64,000 nucleotides of DNA from Pseudomonadales bacterium (GTDB taxonomy: Bacteria > Pseudomonadota > Gammaproteobacteria > Pseudomonadales > Ketobacteraceae), in contig JAGUVW010000015.1 of assembly GCA_020062665.1 (NCBI GenBank), positions 1-64,000 of the forward strand, in the 5' to 3' direction. Position 1 is the first letter of the stretch, and each line of letters starts with the position of its first letter. This document shows positions 61,132-64,000 of the stretch, piece after piece. A model generated the notes under the pieces. That model made no database searches. It was not told the DNA's origin and was given only the letters and a program-made list of their open reading frames with translations. Position numbers and translations under genes: made by a program.

Positions 61132-61850
61132 TAAAACAACCTTTCCCTCTCCTGCTGATCCTGCATTGCCGGCGAGTTTTCCTCGTCGGTCATGATCGGG
61201 CGGATTTTCTGCAGTTGTGCCTCCAGCGAATAGCTCACGCTGGATGACAGGTTGAAGAAGCTCAGCAGCGCCTTCAGGTTGGAATCACTCTCACATGCTT
61301 CATGCACCCGCTGCCAGAACGCCTGGTTGAGGGTGCCCAGTTCCTCGTTGATGCTGATCAGCCCCTGCAGATCCCAGTCGGGGCGCTTGCCTTCGCGATA
61401 GTTGAAATACTGGCGCAGCAAATACAGCGCGGCAGAACGGATGATGAATTCGTCCTGCGACGCGAACGGCAGGTGATTGCGGGCATTGGGGCGCAGCTTG
61501 TGCAGAATCGGACAGGCGCTGGTCGCCATGATCAGGCCCATCAGTGAACGCAGGCCCTCTTCCAGCGCGGTTTCCTTGAAGTATTCCCGCTCCGGCGTGA
61601 CTACGGTCACCTTCGCCGCTTCCACCGCCGGCAGACGCTGGAAATCGGTCACCACCTTCACCAGATCCACCGCCGCCGGGCAATAGGCGCAATCCTTCAC
61701 CGTGAGCGGGCAGTTCGGGCACTGGTTGTGGCCCAGCTTGGCCCAGTGCGGCGCCTCCGGACGATCCTGCTGCAGGTCGAATTCACGATCCACGTCCACT
61801 TCATAGTGCAACGTGTTGTCTTCCAGAGCGAAGGTGTACTGGATTTTCAT
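61128..61850 (-). CDS. conserved protein with a four-cysteine motif, function unknown
   Basis: A 240-aa soluble protein. Near residue 50 it has C-x2-C-x7-C-x2-C (CPNCPLTVKDCAYC), which could bind zinc or an iron-sulfur cluster; further on is a helical region (LEEGLRSLMGLIMATSACPILHKLRPNARNHLPFAS and SAALYLLRQYFNYREGKRPDWDL). No known catalytic motif is seen. The start ATG at 61850 is preferred (the frame continues to 61871). It converges with uspA, overlapping by 4 nt. Confidence 0.75.
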   Translation of the reverse strand: MKIQYTFALEDNTLHYEVDVDREFDLQQDRPEAPHWAKLGHNQCPNCPLTVKDCAYCPAAVDLVKVVTDFQRLPAVEAAKVTVVTPEREYFKETALEEGLRSLMGLIMATSACPILHKLRPNARNHLPFASQDEFIIRSAALYLLRQYFNYREGKRPDWDLQGLISINEELGTLNQAFWQRVHEACESDSNLKALLSFFNLSSSVSYSLEAQLQKIRPIMTDEENSPAMQDQQERERLFY

Positions 61851-62055
61851 GGGCTGGGAATCCCTGACCAAGAGTCAAACCGATGTTTACAGTGTAGCAG
61901 GCCCCACAGAGGTGCCAAAAAGACATAGGCGGCAACGGGCGACGCGCAGGCCGGGGAATCCTGAACTATGCTTGACTGCATATACCACCCCCGCAGCCAC
62001 GGCATTTGTTTATGTATCCGGGGTGAATTCAATCAGTTAGGCAGGAGTTCCGCCT

Positions 62056-62655
62056 GTGTCCATCGGTTCAAGACTCTCCAATCCCGGCTCCAGCGCCGTC
62101 AAACCGGACCTGGACTGGAGCCAGGTGAAGGAAACCATTTCGATGCTGTGTCTGGCGATGGCGCAGATTGAAACCACACTCAACGACAGCTCCCGCTCGG
62201 TGGGGGAATTGACCAGCAGCTTCACCGGCATGGCGGAAGATGCCCAGGCTATCACCCGCCTGTGCGACGCCCTCGACTCACCGGAAAAATGGCAGGAACA
62301 ACGGCACGAACTGTCGCAGGTATCACAGCGCATGACCCAGCAGATGTACCGCGCCATCGTGGCCTTTCAGTTTTACGATCGCCTGAGCCAGAAGCTGGGC
62401 CACGTGAATCTGAGCCTGACCCATCTGGGCGATCTGATCGCCGACAACACGCGCCTGTACAATCCCACCGAGTGGCGCAAGATCCAGGACGAGATCCGCT
62501 CCAACTACACCATGGAATGCGAACGCCTGATGTTCGATCTGATCATGAAGGGCGCGACGATTCACGAGGCGCTGGAGCTGTACCGTCACCAGTTCGAGCA
62601 GACCGAGTCCATCCGCAAGCCGGAATCCCAGGACGACGACATCGAGCTGTTCTGA
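62056..62655 (+). CDS. helical cytoplasmic protein, unknown (possible chemotaxis link)
   Basis: A 199-aa helical protein starting at GTG with AGGAG about 9 nt upstream. It has heptad-like segments (LAMAQIETTLNDSSRSVGELTSSFTGMAEDAQAITRL) and MYRAIVAFQFYDRLSQKLGHV, the latter reminiscent of CheZ-type four-helix bundles with an acidic C-terminus ending DDDIELF. The CheZ catalytic Gln cannot be assigned with confidence, so no function is claimed. It is a single gene between two minus-strand genes. Confidence 0.7.
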   Translation: MSIGSRLSNPGSSAVKPDLDWSQVKETISMLCLAMAQIETTLNDSSRSVGELTSSFTGMAEDAQAITRLCDALDSPEKWQEQRHELSQVSQRMTQQMYRAIVAFQFYDRLSQKLGHVNLSLTHLGDLIADNTRLYNPTEWRKIQDEIRSNYTMECERLMFDLIMKGATIHEALELYRHQFEQTESIRKPESQDDDIELF

Positions 62656-62664
62656 GCGCCGGCG

Positions 62665-63456
62665 TCACGCCAGAATTTCCACCGCATCGCCCACCTGAAT
62701 ACTGCCGGTGCCCTGCGCCAGCAGGTTCTGGCCGAAATACACTTCGCCATCGCGAGCACGAAAGGTTTTCAGCGTTTTGAAAATTTCCGGCTGCTTTTGT
62801 GCAGTGAGCGGATCGATGGTGGGAATTGCGCAGCGGGAACAGGGTTTCGCCACCTGGAAGATCATCTGCCCCACGCGAATGCGGCGCCACTGATCCTCGG
62901 CGAACGGCGCAGTGCCCTCCACCACCAGATTGGGTCGAAACCGTTCCATACCGATGGGAAATGACAGACGGCTGTTGAGATCATCCAGCGACGCCTCGCT
63001 GGTCAGCAGCAGGGGAAAGCCATCGGCAAAACTCACGGTCTCGCCGTTGCGGGCATAGTCGGCGTTCACCGCGCGCCGGGTGGAGTCGGGCATGAACACC
63101 AGACGGCATTCCACCCCCAGCGCCTGACGCAGCCACTGATCCACCTCGGCCGGCCCGGTGCGGGCAACGCAGCGATCGCGCCACACCTGCACGTCCGTCT
63201 CTGCGCCGGTAAAATCCTGCGGACTGAAACGGATCGGCGCCTGGCCCTCGAGACTGAGCGTCACCTGATCCTGCTCCAGCGCCGTGCGCACCAACGCCAT
63301 CCGCGCATGCTGGCGCTGGGTAAGAAACTGGCCGCGCGCATCCACCACCAGCCAGCGCCGATCCATAAACGGGCCAAAACGATCCACAGCAAACTGCGGC
63401 ACCGCGATGCCGCCGAGGGATTTCACGGGATGAAGGTACAGTCGGCTGACACGCAT
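62665..63456 (-). CDS. MOSC domain protein (YcbX-like)
   Basis: A 263-aa protein: N-terminal MOSC_N beta-barrel (RVSRLYLHPVKSLGGIAV, DRRWLVVDARGQFLTQR) and a C-terminal MOSC domain with FQVAKPCSRCAIPTIDPLTAQK containing the molybdenum-cofactor-binding Cys, and RFRPNLVVEG. Relatives (YcbX, mARC) reduce N-hydroxylated compounds with Moco. The ferredoxin domain of E. coli YcbX is missing here, so an external electron donor is needed. The ATG at 63456 matches the family start. Confidence 0.9.
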   Translation of the reverse strand: MRVSRLYLHPVKSLGGIAVPQFAVDRFGPFMDRRWLVVDARGQFLTQRQHARMALVRTALEQDQVTLSLEGQAPIRFSPQDFTGAETDVQVWRDRCVARTGPAEVDQWLRQALGVECRLVFMPDSTRRAVNADYARNGETVSFADGFPLLLTSEASLDDLNSRLSFPIGMERFRPNLVVEGTAPFAEDQWRRIRVGQMIFQVAKPCSRCAIPTIDPLTAQKQPEIFKTLKTFRARDGEVYFGQNLLAQGTGSIQVGDAVEILA

Positions 63457-63535
63457 GGCGAGCGATCCAGGTTGAGGTCGGGGATTCGTATTCTATACTG
63501 AACGATACACAACAAGATGACACAGGGGACTGGGC

Positions 63536-63748
63536 ATGCGCGCAATTTCCACGCTGATGCTGCTGACGTTCGTCAGCGCCTGCGGCGACTCCAAATTTGC
63601 CGGGCTGTCGGATTCCGAGCTGCAGGATCGCTTTTCACAATGCAACCGGGCTTCCAGCCTATCGCCCGGCGGTGCCATCACCTGCGATAACATCCGCCGG
63701 GAATGTGATCGCCGCGCCAAGAGCAAGGGCCACAGCGTCTGCTACTGA
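63536..63748 (+). CDS. small lipoprotein of unknown function
   Basis: A 70-aa protein with a lipoprotein signal (MRAISTLMLLTFVSAC, lipid-bearing Cys16), followed by a short mature part with four more Cys (QCNRASS, ITCDNIRRECDRR, SVCY) that could form two disulfide bonds. AGGGGAC lies before the ATG. No family is recognised. It converges with the metallo-beta-lactamase gene, stop codons adjacent. Confidence 0.75.
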   Translation: MRAISTLMLLTFVSACGDSKFAGLSDSELQDRFSQCNRASSLSPGGAITCDNIRRECDRRAKSKGHSVCY

Positions 63749-64000
63749 TCAGAACACGATGGAGCTGCCCTCGGCCGGCACCTCGGCATCAATGCCCTTG
63801 ACGTTGTTGAGTTTCAGCTGCAACGCCGACAGCGCTTCTGCTTCGCCGTGCACCAGATAGAAGCGCGGCTTGCTGGTGAAACTGCCCGCCCATTCCAGCA
63901 ACTGTGTCTGCCCTGCGTGGGCGGAAAAACCGCCCAGCGTGTGAATCTGCGCTTTCACCGCGAACACTGAGCCGAACATCTTCACCCGCTTTTCCCCGTC
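63749..64000 (-). CDS. metallo-beta-lactamase/RNase J-CPSF-like protein, C-terminal part (cut by window edge)
   Basis: The last 83 residues of a gene that continues beyond the window. The block EKRVKMFGSVFAVKAQIHTLGGFSAHAGQ and the following PRFYLVHGEAEAL are the beta-CASP C-terminal motifs (GGFSAHA...LVHGE) of MBL-fold exonuclease-like proteins (CPSF73/Ysh1 family). The upstream catalytic motifs are not in view, so activity cannot be judged. Confidence 0.85.
   Translation of the reverse strand, partial: DGEKRVKMFGSVFAVKAQIHTLGGFSAHAGQTQLLEWAGSFTSKPRFYLVHGEAEALSALQLKLNNVKGIDAEVPAEGSSIVF

Overview
The window is 64 kb of high-GC chromosomal DNA (roughly 60% G+C by eye) from a gammaproteobacterium close to the Pseudomonadales/Alcanivorax-type lineages. 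The best evidence is the order mfd - csiV - MTIP phosphorylase - nagZ - psrA - lexA - (two small conserved genes) - topA, which follows the Pseudomonas order with local changes. A complete Pseudomonas-style ccoNOQP-ccoGHIS cluster and a glnK-amtB pair agree with this. I see no rRNA, tRNA, insertion sequence, CRISPR array or complete prophage.

Layout. 1-2.6 kb: a metal-handling patch on the minus strand, made of the N-terminal part of a TolC/CzcC-type outer-membrane protein, a His-rich CzcI-like small protein, an EamA carrier with a 24-His tail, and a DUF3703 protein behind a textbook MerR/ZntR-type promoter. 2.7-7.2 kb: a MATE exporter, a conserved unknown and a TonB-dependent receptor. 7.2-14.5 kb: one giant modular lipoprotein (2428 aa: ten Ig-like repeats, SbsA-like domains, FG-GAP propeller, RTX-like stretch, DUF2341, LamG). 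14.7-17.9 kb: tusA, an AmpG-like MFS carrier, rlmM and an SCP2 protein. 18-20 kb: glnK-amtB with NtrC-like dyads upstream. 20-28.7 kb: the cbb3 oxidase operon with its assembly genes, under a class II FNR/Anr promoter. 28.8-38.5 kb: phospholipase D-type enzyme, CPA2 antiporter, a lone phage-lysozyme-like protein, sirtuin, two GGDEF proteins (one degenerate), CnoX, a Sel1 protein, an AT-rich gap with DnaA-box-like sites, and a phasin. 38.7-42.8 kb: mfd-csiV. 42.9-49.3 kb: trxC, then a tight six-gene operon psrA - L,D-transpeptidase - nagZ - mscS - hpt - MTIP phosphorylase, preceded by an outer-membrane barrel gene. 49.6-56.8 kb: DUF6763, lexA (two SOS boxes), two small conserved genes, a chemoreceptor and topA. 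57-64 kb: mixed genes including an AraC regulator divergent from a fatty-acid hydroxylase, UspA, a MOSC protein, a small lipoprotein and the end of an RNase J/CPSF-like metallo-beta-lactamase.

Taken together the genes describe an aerobic to microaerobic, PHA-storing (phasin), fatty-acid-sensing (PsrA) bacterium that uses high-affinity cbb3 respiration, nitrogen sensing through PII, c-di-GMP signalling and active metal efflux. The most interesting elements are the MerR-type operator that joins DUF3703 and a His-tailed EamA carrier into a probable metal-export unit, the giant lipoprotein, the psrA operator built as a 13-bp-armed palindrome holding two PsrA boxes, and the AT-rich DnaA-box-like cluster beside the phasin gene.
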